Numbered from the stretch's first letter, positions 1-35,654 are shown. The stretch is 64,000 nucleotides of DNA from Tubiluchus corallicola (GCA_030141605.1 JAQGDQ010000104.1:105001-169000), one strand, 5' to 3'. Translations and numbers: made by a program. Notes: generated by a model not told the origin, from the sequence alone.

Positions 1-2446
1 ATGTGAATCTGTGTGTTTTTTATGTATTTACTTATTGTAATTTTACGAAATTTAGTAGGATTACTGTTTAATCTTGTAAACCTTTTTTTAAGTCTGTCAT
101 GGTGATTTGAGATATCTTTGTGAAGCGTCTTTGAATATTGTCACTTGTGCTGTCTATAGATTTAGACGCTATGCAAAATAAATATTATTATTAGTAGTAG
201 TAGTATCGTGTCTAAGCCACAATATCGTGTAATTTCGAATCTTTTGGTCTAATATTTAAAATACACCTTAATTAAAATTTCATTGTAACTATTGCTAAGC
301 TACAGAAGAATTTATGACACTCTAATTGCGATAAAAGACGAATTCGATGAAACTGGACCGGTTATAAAGTCCCATCTGTCCCATTTATTTGGCGCGCTTT
401 GCGTTGCTCTGCGTGGACTGTAATTATGGGCAAATGAGCAACCCTGCCACGCCCCTAATCACTATGGAGCAAGGCAATAAATGCCAGTTACTGTAACAAA
501 TAATTACCTTTCTACTTCTGGGGGCCATAATTGATTTAGTGTCTTCGGCAAACTGCCTGAGTGTCCATTATTATGGTGGTTTCTCAATAGAAAGTAAATA
601 GGATACTAGATGGCGTTTATTAGATGAAAGGTTTAAAATATTCACTAAACAATAATGTAAATGATAATACTGTTGACGTTTCTTGATCGCCGCTCTTGTT
701 GTTTGTGCCGAGATTTTTAGAATAAATATTATCATCGTCATCATCATCATGATCGTCGTCGTCGTCGTTATCATCATCATCATCTCATCATACGCAATAC
801 ACGTACATGTACATCAAGTAAAAAATAAAATTGCACAACAAAGTTGCAATAAAAGTATGACTACTTGGTTTATTTCACTCGAAGAAAGGCTGGGGCGCAT
901 GCTGGTTTTCGGATGGGTGATGCAGTGCCGTTTTGCCAAGTGGCACAAATGTTTTAAATTATATGTATTAAGAATTTTTTTCCAATTACAAAAATCGTTC
1001 ACACGGGGTAAGAGCGACGGTAACTAATACAGCTTTGCATGGAAAGTTATTTTGGATATAGTTTAAAATGGCCTAATCTTCCCCTTTAAATAATGGTCAT
1101 ACTGAACCTGAAAAGAAAGACAGGCATAAGTCAAATATAGGCAAATAAATACAGTATAAAGACATTGTGGAAAAATAATGCTAGACGTGCAATACGCCAT
1201 CGAAATTAACTGCTACTACTAATGTAAAACATGAGCGGCCATGTTTCTTGCAAATTACATCATCATCATCGTCATTATCATCATCGCCATCATCACCATC
1301 ATCGTCATTATCATCAGCAGCAATCATCATCATCATCATCGTCATCGTTGTCGTCGTTATCAGCATCATCATCATCTCATCATACGCAATATATGTACAC
1401 AAAATCAAGTAAAAAATAAAATTACACAACAAAGTTGCAAAAAAAGTATGACCAATTGGTCTATTTCATATGAAGAAACTCTAAAATGTATCTACAAAAC
1501 CGTTAACGGTAATTTAAAATTTATGCGTACGCCTGCGTTAATGTAATAAAATTAATCACAAATGAAAACTTTAAGTTAGAATCACTAAAATTGAAATGTC
1601 TGAATTCACGAAAATGCTTTTTTAGACAAAAAGTTTTCTAAATGTGTCAAGATTATTTATACATATGTCTAATACAATGTGGAAAAGAATGGCGCAACCT
1701 TGTACAGTTGCAATTTTAAAATTTATGGAAGTTTTACATATGGAAGTTATAATGGAAAGATGACTGCTACACTTTTCAACAAGGAAGCTTTCGCTTTTAA
1801 ATTTGCTCATAATTTACATTGAAAGAACAGTTTTGAACAGAAAGTTCTCATCCAAAAAGTGAAGCATTACAGATGGAGACAGAAACAAAAGTGCTTTTGA
1901 ATGATATTTTCTTTGCCTGGTGAGCAACGTAAATAGAAAAAATACAAGTTGAAGGTTTCGCCCTTCGTGCACAGGATGAAAGGCCTAATATAAAAGAATT
2001 TTTAAGTAATATAGTCCATTGTTTTTAGAAAACTTCTTTAAAAAAGCTTTTAGAAAGATTCTGTCTGTTTCGATTATCTTTAAAGTCGAATTTTGGGTAC
2101 AAAAGTATGAAGTTCGCTGACCTGCAACATTCAAATTAGTGCTACTGAGAAAATGGACGCGTGGTGGCTGCAGTTAGAAGCTAGCGCCATCTTTTGGAAA
2201 TTTATTGAACATATACTTTATCGCTGATAGGCCTAAGCATCATGAACGTTATAAAGATAAATAAACGTTATTTATCACGCCCCTGAACGTCTGCCAGAAC
2301 TGTCCATAATGTAGCCCTGGCGCGTACTTAAACGATTCGTAAATAATTATGATTATAATACAGCGTACTTACTGTTCAAAGTTTGACTTGCAAAAGATCG
2401 TGAAGTAGTACAGTTCCTGTATGTACAACGTTAAGCATCGGCAATT
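1..2446. other. Intergenic flank with retroelement tail and (ATC)n repeats
   Basis: I see no credible gene here. Bases 1-200 look like the 3' end of a non-LTR retrotransposon: an AT-rich stretch ends in an AATAAA-like motif at about 177-183 and then a short (TTA)/(TAG) tail, the usual end of such elements. Two (ATC/GTC)n tracts (about 732-785 and 1258-1380) are each followed by the same roughly 100-bp segment (785-880 and 1378-1478), so a unit has been duplicated about 600 bp apart. Histidine- or serine-rich open frames here only reflect the trinucleotide repeats. The segment just before 2447 is the likely 5' UTR and promoter of the oxygenase gene, but no clear TATA box was recognised. Confidence 0.5.
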
Positions 2447-24720
<22,274 letters not shown>

Positions 24721-26690
24721 CTGCACGTTTTGCATCTTGTTTACGTAGTTAACTTTGTGTTTTGTACAAATTAGATGAAAATACGCTTTTCCAACTTTGC
24801 TAACAGAGAAAACACCAGAAACAGTATTGAAGATGAACTCAGCGCCAAAAATTCACCTACCACCTATACGCACACGTTTATTCGGCCCCAGACAGCGTAT
24901 TCGGCTGCAGTAATTCGACCCCAGTACAGTTCCCCCCTCGGACAAGTTGGCCCTAAGACAATCTGCCAAAAGGACAAATCGGCCTCAGGAAAATTCGACC
25001 TGGACAATTCTGTCCCGGGATCTTTCGCTCCAAAAATTGCTTAAGTTAGCTTTTCTCGCAAATGGGAAAATAATGCTTAAGGTGCAGACCTACTGACCAT
25101 CTAGAATGCACAAAAAATGTCCGACTTAGTAAATGGCATTTTGTTTATTCTGCACCAACATGATTGATTCAATTATAAACGCTACGCTACTCGCATCACT
25201 ACATAAAGCAGGTAGTTTGCACTGGGATGAAATACGTATCAGCCTCTCCAAATTGAACCATTTGACCAATTAAATTAAATTCAATTTTATTTTCTCAATA
25301 GCTGTTAAAATTCGTCATAATTATTTTTGGTCACTATGACCAAATGGTCCCTATTGGTCACTTGGTCAGCTGCCCCTTATTAAAAATACAAGTTTACTCA
25401 CAGGCTCATGACATTTTTAGGTGTTTGTGCATATAAAAGGCAAAAGCAACAAAAATCAACTCAACGCAGAAATGCAATTCAAAGCATAACAAGGCATAAC
25501 ATCAAGCAAAAAATTAATGAAATTCAATGTAGAGAAAAAATAATATCAAACAAAAAAAGCAACAAAAATCTACTCAAATCAAAAATGCAATTCCACTCAG
25601 AATAAAAGAAAGTTTTCACAAGCAACGCAAAACGGAATTTAACTTATAGCAAAAAATTATATCAAACAAAATGAAAATCAAAGCGAAAATTTTATAAAGC
25701 AAACGCAATTCAACTGAAGGTAAAAGAATTTGTCAAAACCAAAGCAAAACAAAATTCAGCTTAGAGCAAAAATTATACCACACAAAAGCAACAAAATCAA
25801 ACTCCGAATTTGACCGAATTAACAAAAGTAAAATAATAAGTTAATAATTATTAATGGTCGTTGTTCGTGGTTTGCAGAATTGCTTTGTTGTTATTATGCA
25901 AATACCCCCCCCCCCTCCCACACACACACACACAAACGCAGATGAGTGCAGTTTAAAACTTAGCAAATCCAATGAAAGACCGAAGCCTGTTTTTCACTAT
26001 AAACAATTTATTTAGTTTGTATTCTTACATAAGAATTGTTCCTATTTAGTGGTCAATATTGGACTTTTCCGTAAAGTGCTGCTGATGTAAACCAGAAAAT
26101 CGTCTTTTAAATTATATTAATTGCTGTTTAGTTAAACTTTTATTGTTTCTCATGTATCGTGGTTTAAACAAATGTGTTTATTGCATCAAGATAGAAAATA
26201 TATTTCATTATCTAGCTTCCAGTTTTCATCCAAAAAACTCGTGATACTGTCCAGTGGGCAAGGCGCCCTGTTGTAGGCTTATCGCTTACTTAGACTCTAA
26301 TCGCTTTAAATTAAATGCTGCATAAATAGTGCATAAATGCTGCACAACTGATGCATACATGCTACACAAATGCTACGTAAATGCTACAAAAATGCTCCAT
26401 AAATGCTGCATAGTTTTATAATAAGAAAAATGAAATCACGTACGCTAAGAAATTGGACGCATGTTTCACTGCAATAGAGACATAACTAAGTAATAATTAG
26501 CGTCCTAGACGAGACTAGCGAATCTAGACACGGCTGGTTATGCTTTGGTGATCCACCTAGGTAACCAATCTTCGTGGGCTCGTCTTGCAAATGACCACTT
26601 CTTGTGATAAGTTTAATTTTTAGACGTGACAAACGTGGCGCTCATTAGTTTCACGTAAACAAAATTTACGTACATTTTGAACGCTAGTAA
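24721..26690. other. Convergent intergenic region, oxygenase / SAM-domain gene
   Basis: Holds the 3' ends of two convergent genes. There is a degenerate GGCC/GGACAA array (about 24885-25040), an A-rich degenerate repeat of about 70 bp (AAGCAACAAAAATCxACTCAA, AAATGCAATTC; 25435-25830), a short poly-C/(CA)n run (25906-25935) and a 13-bp ATAAATGCTGCA array (26326-26412). The frames at 24775-25044 and 25408-25605 fall in these repeats and are not taken as genes. Confidence 0.6.
26177..26182 (-). terminator. Candidate polyadenylation signal of the SAM-domain gene
   Basis: AATAAA on the minus strand, about 510 bp downstream of the stop codon at 26691. It is the nearest canonical signal I noticed; weak support, since the hexamer is common in AT-rich DNA. 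Confidence 0.25.
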
Positions 26691-29600
26691 TTATTTGCTG
26701 ATTCGAGACATATCGTGGCAATGCAAACAATGTGAACAGACTAAACACTTATTCGTTAACTTGCTAACTGTCGTTCGAAGTTTAATGGCTGGTCCTAATT
26801 TCATGCCCACATTGGTGATTAAATGTTCTTCTGTGAGTAGTGGCAAAGTGGCGCCATCAATCGACTGATCTTTGAAAACCTGTAAAATATTATATGATGA
26901 TTAGCTTGCATAATTTTGTACATGTAACACATTTTTCTGTTTTCCGTGACTCATAGACAACCTTTTAAGATTACTTATAAATGTAATTAAATAATGGACT
27001 GTAAAGAAAAAAATTAATGATATATATATATATATATATATAAAAGTGTATAGTAGGTATAGTAATATATTATAAAATAGGAACAGTAACAGCAACGACA
27101 ACGACGACGGCAAAAATTGATTATAAACAAGTTTTTATACAATTCGACCTCCGCAAGCCGGCATCCTCAAGGGATTACTTGATGACTGTGGCAGGCCCGG
27201 AATCTATCTTTCACCAAGAATAACCTTCTAAAACGAAAAGTTGAATCGACAAAGCTGCTTTATTCGTGTTCGGAAGGGCTTCTTCCTTGGATATTGCCAA
27301 AGGAAGCCCTATACAAAAACTGAACAAAACTGACAGAAAGCTGAATATGTAAGCCTTATTATACACTTTAAACTGTTGTTACCTGAGCATAATCAGCACA
27401 AATCTCTATACCACTAACGAACTTATATACATCATCAACTGTCCAGTTCGCCATGGCGTCCGTTTCCAGCTGACAAAGAGCCGAATCTGGAGGGTCGTCC
27501 GTAAGACTGGAATCAACAGTATAGGAACAACGGCTATCAGCCATCCTTGAATTTGGTCGACTAAAGGTGGCGCTAGGTGTCATTTCGCGCAGTTTTTCGT
27601 ACGAAACACGTTCAGACATTTCGCTGTCACCAGCAGCAGTCAAAAGGCGCTCGAGTCGTCGCTCTTGGCAGTTTGGCATTGTTGGAGTATCTGGGTAAAA
27701 CCTGGAGGTAGGGTTGTTCATCGGTACAGGCCAACATGGAAACATGGGAAAATGAGGGTATCCCAGCGGTATAGACCTCGTATATAACTGTGGGTCAAAC
27801 ACAGGTAAAGCTTCTCTCATTCGTTTAATACTGGTTTCACTCTCTTCACTGTACGAAAACCGTTTCTTTACACTAGGACTATAGTCTGGCGACGCCACCT
27901 GTTGACCAGGCCATGAATGTGAGTGCTCCAGATTATAAAGTTTACCAGGAGGGTTTTCTTCACTATCCGTCTCTGTCCTTTCACCTGAAAAATCCACGTT
28001 TTGCTTTGGTGGATAATGTGGAGATCTACGTTCAGGGAGTGGTTCACTAGGCACACCTGGTAGCTCGCGTTGTCTCTGCGATCTTGCCATCATAAGAGGC
28101 GGCATTTGGCGCGGCATGTGAGGCCAGTTAATGTCTGACGGAACCGTGCTGTAAAAACAAACAAACAAACAAGCTGTGACTACCGGCTTGTCAACTTGTG
28201 TCAAATAGACAGCACTGTGTTTTATTACAGCAACCATAAAATTACACCTTTATGAATTTTATATTTAGTGAAAAGGTCACGCAATCTAGTTGATAACTGT
28301 TCTGGTGTTCAGTACCACTTCTGCAGCTTATTCAGCATCATTCGTGCATTGTAATGTAATTGCTATAGTGATAAATTGTAAAATATAGTCTAGTCATCAC
28401 TTTAGTTTGGCAAAATGTCCATAAACATCATTACTCATTTAGGTCAAATAGTCTTTGCCTTTGGAATACATTTGACTAGCGTTTAACGTGTAACGGCACG
28501 TTCAGACTAGCGTTTGACGTGTAACGGCGCGTTCAGACTAGCGTTTTCTCTCGCGAGTTTTCTCTGTGACAGAAAACTCTCAAGTGTAACCTGCTTATCG
28601 AGTTACTGCCATCAAGTTATTGCAAATTGACCGGTACGAGTTGGTACGAGTTGATTTCCTGCGAGTTACTGTGTGAACGCCTCAGCGAGTTACTGTGTGA
28701 ACGCCTCAGCGGGTTACTGTGTGAACGCCTCAGCGAGTTACTGTGTGAACGCCTCAGCGGGTTACTGTGTGAACGCCTCAGCGAGTTACTGTGTGAACGC
28801 CTCAGCGAGTTACTGTGTGAACGCCCCAGCGGGTTACTCTCGACTCTTCTGGCAGCTCCCGCTTACTGTCGGTGAGTAACTCGCTCTCTAGTTTGAACAC
28901 GCTTCCAAGAAATCTCGCTAGTTTGAACGCACCGTTAGACATTAAACGTTAGCAGAATGTATTCCAAAGACAAAGACCGTTTGACTTAAATGAGCAAAAT
29001 GTTTGCATGCCTTATTGTTTAATAAAAATCTGAATTATTGTGCATTCCTGCGTGAGGTATTAAAGAAAATCACTTGCAGTCAATTAGCAGGAATCTAACT
29101 TTGTAGTTAAACTGTTAGATCTAAAAGCGGCTAGGAAATGAACCTGGAAGACGCTTCTCAACACTATAAGTACAATCCTCTTACTAATATACATATGTTA
29201 CAAAACTATTGGGTGACTAATACGTATAATTTTTATAATATATCTAATAATACTAATGTCTTACGTCCGTACAAATACGTACTAAGCTTACTTTACCTGT
29301 GCTATTTTCTACTGAAAACAACTGAAACGCTCCTTAAGAATGTTTTGCGCAGGAAAATTCATTAATGCACGAATGTTTCACACAGTAATGTTTGCTTACT
29401 GTTCTTTGTCTCGTTTGGCTACATACTGTTGCAGAAAATCCATTATTTACTATTAAGTTTTCCTAAATTGGGAAAATCTGTGAAATAGAAGATTCGCTAG
29501 CCAAATTTTACACACTCATACACCTTCACACTTATCAAAGAAGCAGCTAGCGTGTAGAGGCCATTATAAGCGCTAAAATTTATATTTTTTACCTTCTGCT

Positions 29601-30213
29601 TCATACAACAATTTTTTCTATATTTTTGTCGTTAAGTGAATGTTTGTTTGAAAAGACGTGGTAAATTGTTCAATGGAGTGTTCCAAAACTTACAGCCTTA
29701 TAAGAGATCATTAGGTCTTACGTTAACAGTTTCGAGATAGGCGTACTATATAATAACGACTTGCTTCACACCCGCATTGTAAGAAATATTGAGATATTAA
29801 AAAGGATACCAAATAAGCCGAGTTGTGTGTTAACATGTATGCTAACAATGGGTAACAAATAATAAATTTCGGTTTCATACTAATTAATTGTTCGCCAGTC
29901 TTGCAGACTTTGTAGTTCTTGACTGATGGGATGAAAGCCGTAATTCCACGTTCTTTGATAGACCATGTGCACCCGCCATAAGTGGATCTAAAAATTTCCT
30001 ACATTTTCTCGAAATTTAATCAACTTATATACGATATTTCGCAGGCTGCATTTTGTACATTGATGAAATCCAAAAAAACGTTTAAAAGATGCAAATCTTA
30101 ATAATCATCTATCTTTTAACAGGTACCGGTAAAAAGCCTTTGCTTTTTGTGTTTCCATCCGTAATCTTTTAACTAGCCCTTTTTATCTGTTTTATCTGTA
30201 GAATTTTATTGTG

Positions 30214-30245
<32 letters not shown>

Positions 30246-33200
30246 TGCGTGTGTGTGTGTTTATATGTGTTTTGTCTGCTTTCGTATTTTATACTTTCTT
30301 GTTAATATTTTTAATAAAGATTACACATTAAATAAGTAGAACTAAGATCATAATGAATACTAAACTGTGCCAAATACAGCGAAAATAGTGATGCACACCA
30401 AACGCATTTCATTAATTGTACTAAACTGGATCTCCAGCTTGTTTTATAGCCTGGCATGCTACACAGTTTTACCCTTTAGTGATATGGTCAACTACGTAAG
30501 AAAATTAATGGCTTTTGTTGTTGGTTACTCAGTTACTATGACGATGTTCTCGTTTACCAATAGATTGTCCTGCACTTTCATTGCTCAAGTGACTCAAAAC
30601 TGTTCTACGACTTCTGTTTGCTAATTTGTTTATTAATCCTGCTGGACCGAGTTTTGCCGCAGATATTTCGTAAAAAAAAAAAAATTTTGTAAAAACTATG
30701 CAGAAATGTTCAAAAGGTCTTACGTAGTAGAAAATTGGAAAAATAGCAAAGGAGGGGCAACCCAATTACAAGTTTTACTAATCTCAAGACTACTCAAATA
30801 ATATCAAGAATAATCAAAACTTATTTTGCTGACATTTCGCGGAAAACCGCAAGCCTAAAAAGTGTCAAACTTAAAAATCCGATTTTTACAAGCTGCTATT
30901 GGACCATCCGATTCATTTTGTCTATTTTCGTGTTTCTGGCGACTGCGTGCTTGCACTAAAATGTCAACTCTTTTACCTCTGGAACACTGATGAGAAGGGC
31001 AGGAATATAGGGTAGGATAAAAATATGAGCCCTAGGAAACAAACGAATGAAATCAATATATTGCTCACACAATAGACACAAAATTTTCTATAGGTTTTAC
31101 ACGTCAATTGTAGACACAGGAAAGTTCAAATGTGACTTAGGTAAGTCAAATGTAGACGTAGGCATTTCGAATGGGTTTTGGAAACTCAAATGTGACTTAG
31201 GTAAGTCAAATGTTGACGCAGGCATTTCGAATGTGTTTTAGTAACTCAAATGCGACTTAGGTAAGTCAACTGTTGACGTAGGCATTTCGAATGTGTTTTG
31301 GTAACTCAAATGTGACTTAGGTAAGTCAAATGTTGACGTAGGCATTTCGAATGTGTTTTGGTAACTCAAATGCGACTTAGGTAAGTCAAATGTTGACGTA
31401 GGCATTTCGAATGTGTTTTGGTAACTCAAATGTGACTTAGGTAAGTCAAATGTTGACGTAGGCATTTCGAATGTGTTTTGGTAACTCAAATGCGACTTAG
31501 GCAAGTCAAATGTAGACGTAGGCATTTCGAATGTGTTTCGGCAACTCAAATGTGACTTAGGTAAGTCAAATGTAGATGCGGTACTTTGAATAAATCGGTA
31601 ATTAACTCATTTAAGTGCAAGTTACAAAAAGATAAACCAAAGATAGTCATCACCTCTTTCATAACTTTGAAAAATGCGTTGTTTATCATCAAACTAAATT
31701 TTTTGATAAACCATAATGTAGGCAGAAAAGAATAAATCGGTTCCCACTTCCCAATGAACAGTGAATCACTAATTAGTTTTTTAAGTAATGCATTAGCACT
31801 GCATTAATGAATTAGTTTCTCTCAAGAAACATTCTTTATTTTAAGAATGTATTGTTTTCTCTAACAGTTCCAATGGTATGTAAAGTTTACAGAATATTAG
31901 TGAACTATTAGTAGGCCAGTAATGTTGTTATTTTCACAGCAATTATTAAATTAAGTTTAAAGGAGATTATATTTAACATCCTTAAGGTTCACCACCTTGA
32001 GATTCCAATGTCACATTTGACTTGACATGTATCTACATTTGACTTACCAAAAATGCTTAAGATTTCTTGAAAACCATTGCTAACAATTTGAACTACCTTA
32101 GTCTACATTTGAGTTACCAAGACACATTTGAATTACCAAGACACATTTGAATTACCTAAATCTACTTTTGAGTTAACGCAGGTCTACATTTAACATGTAA
32201 CACCTATAAAATGCAGAATCAGCAACCAAATGCATTTTCTTTACTCTTTAAAGTGTAACGCCTGAGGTTTTAATTTAATATTATGTCAGACATTCACGCG
32301 TGTAGACGATGTAGTTAACAATACTGTTAGTATAACGTTCCCATTTGAAATATCGCTTACGAGTGAATACCGGTAATAAGAGTTGTGTTAGTGTGTCACT
32401 CGGTCAACGCCCGCTTACAGCGCAAGAGGTCATTGTGCACCTCAAGCACGAAGGCCTGCAATACTGTAGTACAGAGTATGTTGACTGAATGAACAAAAGT
32501 GGGTTAGCTGTACTCAGACGAAGAAAGAATAAAGAAAGCACTTATAGCAGTTTGGCAAAAAAAATTGCTCAATGCACGAAAACATACCATTACTCAATAC
32601 GTTTGAATGTGGAAGTTCCTTCTGAAAGTTGGCAGCATGCTTCATTATTGTTTAATACATGCTATGATAAGGCAGTAGATATACTGTTATACTGTCATGA
32701 TTAGTGGCTAAACCTTACTACCAACTACTTACAGCAACCATGGACAAAATTGAGATTACTTTGAAAGAAAAACATTGGATAATTTATTAATTTAAAGTTT
32801 CCGATGATTTTTGAGTTTGCTAATTATTTACAGTTATATTTTTGAAATCTAATATTTCGAATACCATTTATGATGACATTTAACATTCAAGAAAATACCG
32901 TGGCGTGTATAATTGCGTAACTATCTCTAAAAGTCATATATTCAAGAATAAATCATCATCAGCAGCATCAGCAGCAGCAGCAAACCTGACACTGATCCAT
33001 TATAACTGAAAAAAGATCGCTTTAATAGCTACATCACTTAGGAAATGACAAGCCTACAATTTTCAAACAACATAAAAAAATGAAAATGGTGTAATGACGT
33101 TACGACTGCATTAAGGTTTCGTTATTAAAACAAATGGATTTGTTTATGGTGTATTAGTTGTTCTGAAGTACCTGTCAGGTAGACTGTATTTAGCTGCCAA

Positions 33201-33746
33201 AGACTTCATAAAGTTGCTGCAATTTCGAGCTGTCTCCGTATCATAATCTTTGGTATCTTTTCTTTCCTGTGTTCTGCAAAGTTTTTGGACGTCTACAGCA
33301 GCTGAGTTTGAGAATGGAACTGTGCCTTGACGAGACAGCATAGTCCATCTTGATGGCATGCTGTATGGCCCATCCATGTGTTCGACTGACGGAGGAAAAC
33401 GTGGCGCGGCCCATGGAAAATATGTGGCATTCTCGAATTTCAGAGACTCCCTGCCACTGGACTTAGTCGAGTTAGGCCTATCATCTTTAACGGCTTGTAA
33501 TTCAGTATCTCCATCATGTCGTTCAACTGTAATGTCGTCTTCTAGTTCTTCTGTTTTATTAGCTGGTACTAAACTTGACCCATCCTCCTCCAACTCCTTA
33601 ATTTTTATTCGCTGTTCTACAGGTTGAGAGGTTCCCTCTTCAATGACGCGCATAACAGCACTTTCGCTGTCGTCATCATTGTCTTTTCTAAAGTACTTGT
33701 CACACTCTTTAGATACTGCCACTGACCTCAGAAACAACACTTCCAT
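26691..33746 (-). CDS. SAM-domain protein, SAMD7/SAMD11-like, 3 exons
   Basis: Exons in coding order: 33746-33172, 28148-27383, 26879-26691; phases join (2, then 0) at GT-AG junctions. The product is 509 aa. The ATG has a good context (CAACCATGG) and follows an in-frame TGA. Residues 1-420 are low-complexity, Ser/Pro/Glu-rich and probably disordered. A SAM domain fills about 424-490 and is split by the last intron: NWTVDDVYKFVSGI, then DGATLPLLTEEHLI and GMKLGPAIKLR. The DGxTLPLLTEEHL and GxKLGPAxKxR words are characteristic of vertebrate SAMD7 and SAMD11, which join Polycomb-type nuclear repressor complexes through SAM polymers. A nuclear, repressive role is inferred by family. The C-terminal tail has a Cys/His cluster (CLVCSHCLHCH) after the SAM domain; whether it binds metal is unknown. 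Intron 1 is 5 kb and repeat-rich. Confidence 0.85.
26880..27382. other. SAM-domain gene intron 2
   Basis: Short AT-rich intron with a (TA)n run at about 27020-27042 and a 27-bp ACG-rich stretch near 27090. Nothing else recognised. Confidence 0.6.
28421..29010. mobile_element. Foldback element with ~110-bp TIRs and internal minisatellite
   Basis: Left arm 28421-28550 and right arm about 28905-29010 are inverted copies: TTTGGAATACATT, AGCGTTTAACGTGTAACGG and CGTTCAGACTAGCG on the left pair with the complementary blocks on the right. Part of the left arm (the AGCGTTTxACGTGTAACGGC block) is duplicated in tandem. The interior (28665-28840) holds seven copies of a 24-bp unit, GTGTGAACGCCTCAGCGAGT plus TACT, with G/A variants. 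Leu/Cys-rich frames across it are repeat artefacts. Confidence 0.75.
31114..31585. repeat. 60-bp minisatellite built of TCAAATGT subunits
   Basis: About seven and a half copies of a 60-bp higher-order unit, itself made of about four shorter words: TAAGTCAAATG, TTGACGTAGGC, ATTTCGAATGTG and GTAACTCAAATGTGACTTAG. The 103-aa minus-strand frame with a 20-residue period is an artefact of this array. Confidence 0.95.
31114..32195. mobile_element. Element with inverted TCAAATG arrays at both ends
   Basis: The forward 60-bp array (31114-31585) is mirrored at 32010-32195 by degenerate inverted copies: TTTGACTTGACATG, TCTACATTTGACTTACC, ACACATTTGAATTACC repeated. The spacer (about 420 bp) is AT-rich and non-coding. 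The layout equals that of the 14937-16050 element although the repeat sequences are unrelated. Confidence 0.6.
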
Positions 33747-34529
33747 GGTTGCTGTTTGTCAGACACCGAAATTCGCAAAATTCTGACTGAAGAATCTTAA
33801 ATATCCATGTGAAAGACACATTATATTTTTATTTATATTTTTCCACCGAGTTCAGCGCATCTTTTCTGTTTTTTTCTCTAACTGAATAACTATGATGCCA
33901 CATGACTTTAATGTACTACGTCGACTGTACGCACCTCTATACTATCTAATTGTATTTCAGCTCTAGATGAATTCAGTGATCACATTCTAGGTCAATCGCC
34001 ACGCAGATATGGAGCAGCAATTACACCTGTGTTCTGTAGTTCTATACGGACGAGTGTTATAGCACACAGCATTGTTAGTATTGTTAAAGCTTGCTTAAGC
34101 TTAGCACGTCTGTATTGCGCTGGTGCTCATCATAACATGTCAATTTCTTAAATGAGACCATATAATATGGCTTTAAGCTGCTAATAACTGTACTTCCAAT
34201 GACAGCCTAGACAGGCAAGTTAATTAACACAAAAAGTTCATCTATCATTTATGCAAGAATTGCGTATTCGTAAAATCGGTGAGCTTAAATGTGCATATTT
34301 TATGTGCAAAATCTAGATTGTAATTCGCTTCTGAATGTTTTTAAGGGTTTTTATCTATGTCTCTACGCGAGCAAGTGACTACCTATGTGAGCGAAAAGTA
34401 GAATGCAACGGTATCCCAATTTATCTAGAAATTCTAGATTTAAAATTCCATGTGGTTGATTAAATTTTTTCTAGTGCTCGACCCAAGTTACTACTCAACT
34501 GGATGTTGTTCTTCTTGTTCTTCTTCTCC

Positions 34530-34570
<41 letters not shown>

Positions 34571-34592
34571 GATGTTGATGTGGCGATGAATT

Positions 34593-34885
34593 TCTTGAAA
34601 AAAACTTTGTGGCGATGTTTTCGAAAAAAGCCTAAAGTTCTATGATTTTGCAATGGCTCGTCCATGAATAGACGAAACACCGCATAGAATTAACAGAGTC
34701 GGATTTTCGATCCGCCATTTTGAATTTGAGATGGTGACGGTAACCATTTTCGAAAAAAAGCTTAGGAATTTACCAATTCGCAAAGGTTAGTCGCGGTTAT
34801 AGGACTAGACTAGAACAAATTCCGCGTCGACTATTTTCGATCCGTATTTTGAATTCAATATGGCGGCATTGACGCCATTTCTAAT
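34593..34885. repeat. Two diverged ~135-bp tandem units
   Basis: Each unit has TTTTCGAAAAAA followed by GC, then a central region, then TTTTCGATCCGxxATTTTGAAT and ATGGxGGC. Copies run about 34593-34735 and 34745-34885. The second ends with AATATGGCGGC, the textbook YY1 core, though this may be chance. Confidence 0.55.
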
Positions 34886-35654
34886 CCACCGTCTTGAGTC
34901 AGTCCTGTCCTGTCCTCTCTTGTCCTGCCTTGTCTTGCCCTGCCCGTTTTACCTCCTGTTCGTTCTACCTCCGTTTCAGTCTCCATCTCCGTCGTTGTCA
35001 CCGTTTCTGTAAAAGACAAGGACATCGTAAGCTCAAGCATGGCAATTAACAAGCATTTGTCAGCTCATTATTTCTTTGTGAGATTCGAGACGGCGTACAA
35101 AACAATTAAAGGCAAAATCCAAGTTCAGCTGCACGACGAGACGAAGACTGCAAACATACTGAATCAGGAGCAAATGGTTTTGGATTAAAAGGAAATGTCG
35201 ATTAAATTATATTAAATTATATTAAATTTAAGAACAACTGTAGCTATTTAGAGACACCAATGACTTCTGTTACCTCTTCAATACTTACCCTGCAGACCAG
35301 GCTATCTTTTTCCTCTCATGGCAAAATCTGAAATCTGGTCGCAAACAACACTTTCTCGGACACGTTTACATCTGCCACAGCATCATTTCGCTTGTTGGTA
35401 ACAACATCTGATAAGTTGCTGACACTCTTTTGATTTTTAGAATACAAAATCCAGTGTGATTACCTTGCTAGTCCAGTAAAACTTTTCCGGCCTGAGTCAA
35501 ATGGTGATAGTAAAGTTTAGGGCAGGGATCAGTGATCTGCTTGATGCGGCAACATTTGGTATGCTCCAGCATTGCATGCAACGACACTCTTTTTATTTAT
35601 ATGCTTTATCAACTGTCTTAGTTATTAATGTGTTGTCTTTGTTATACTCATACT

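Larger units (their letters stand above)
28149..33171. other. SAM-domain gene intron 1
   Basis: Carries the 28421-29010 foldback with a 24-bp minisatellite, a (TG)n tract at about 30212-30260, and the 31114-32195 element with inverted arrays. Frames at 29138-29365, 30367-30624 and 32489-32704 have no recognisable domain and unremarkable composition; I do not call them genes. Confidence 0.55.

Noticed and set aside
28627-28879. Leu/Cys/Glu and Asn/Ala/Ser repeat frames
   Set aside because: Two frames of the 24-bp minisatellite inside a foldback element.
31238-31549. 103-codon minus-strand frame with 20-residue repeats
   Set aside because: Product of the 60-bp minisatellite; decays at the edges of the array.
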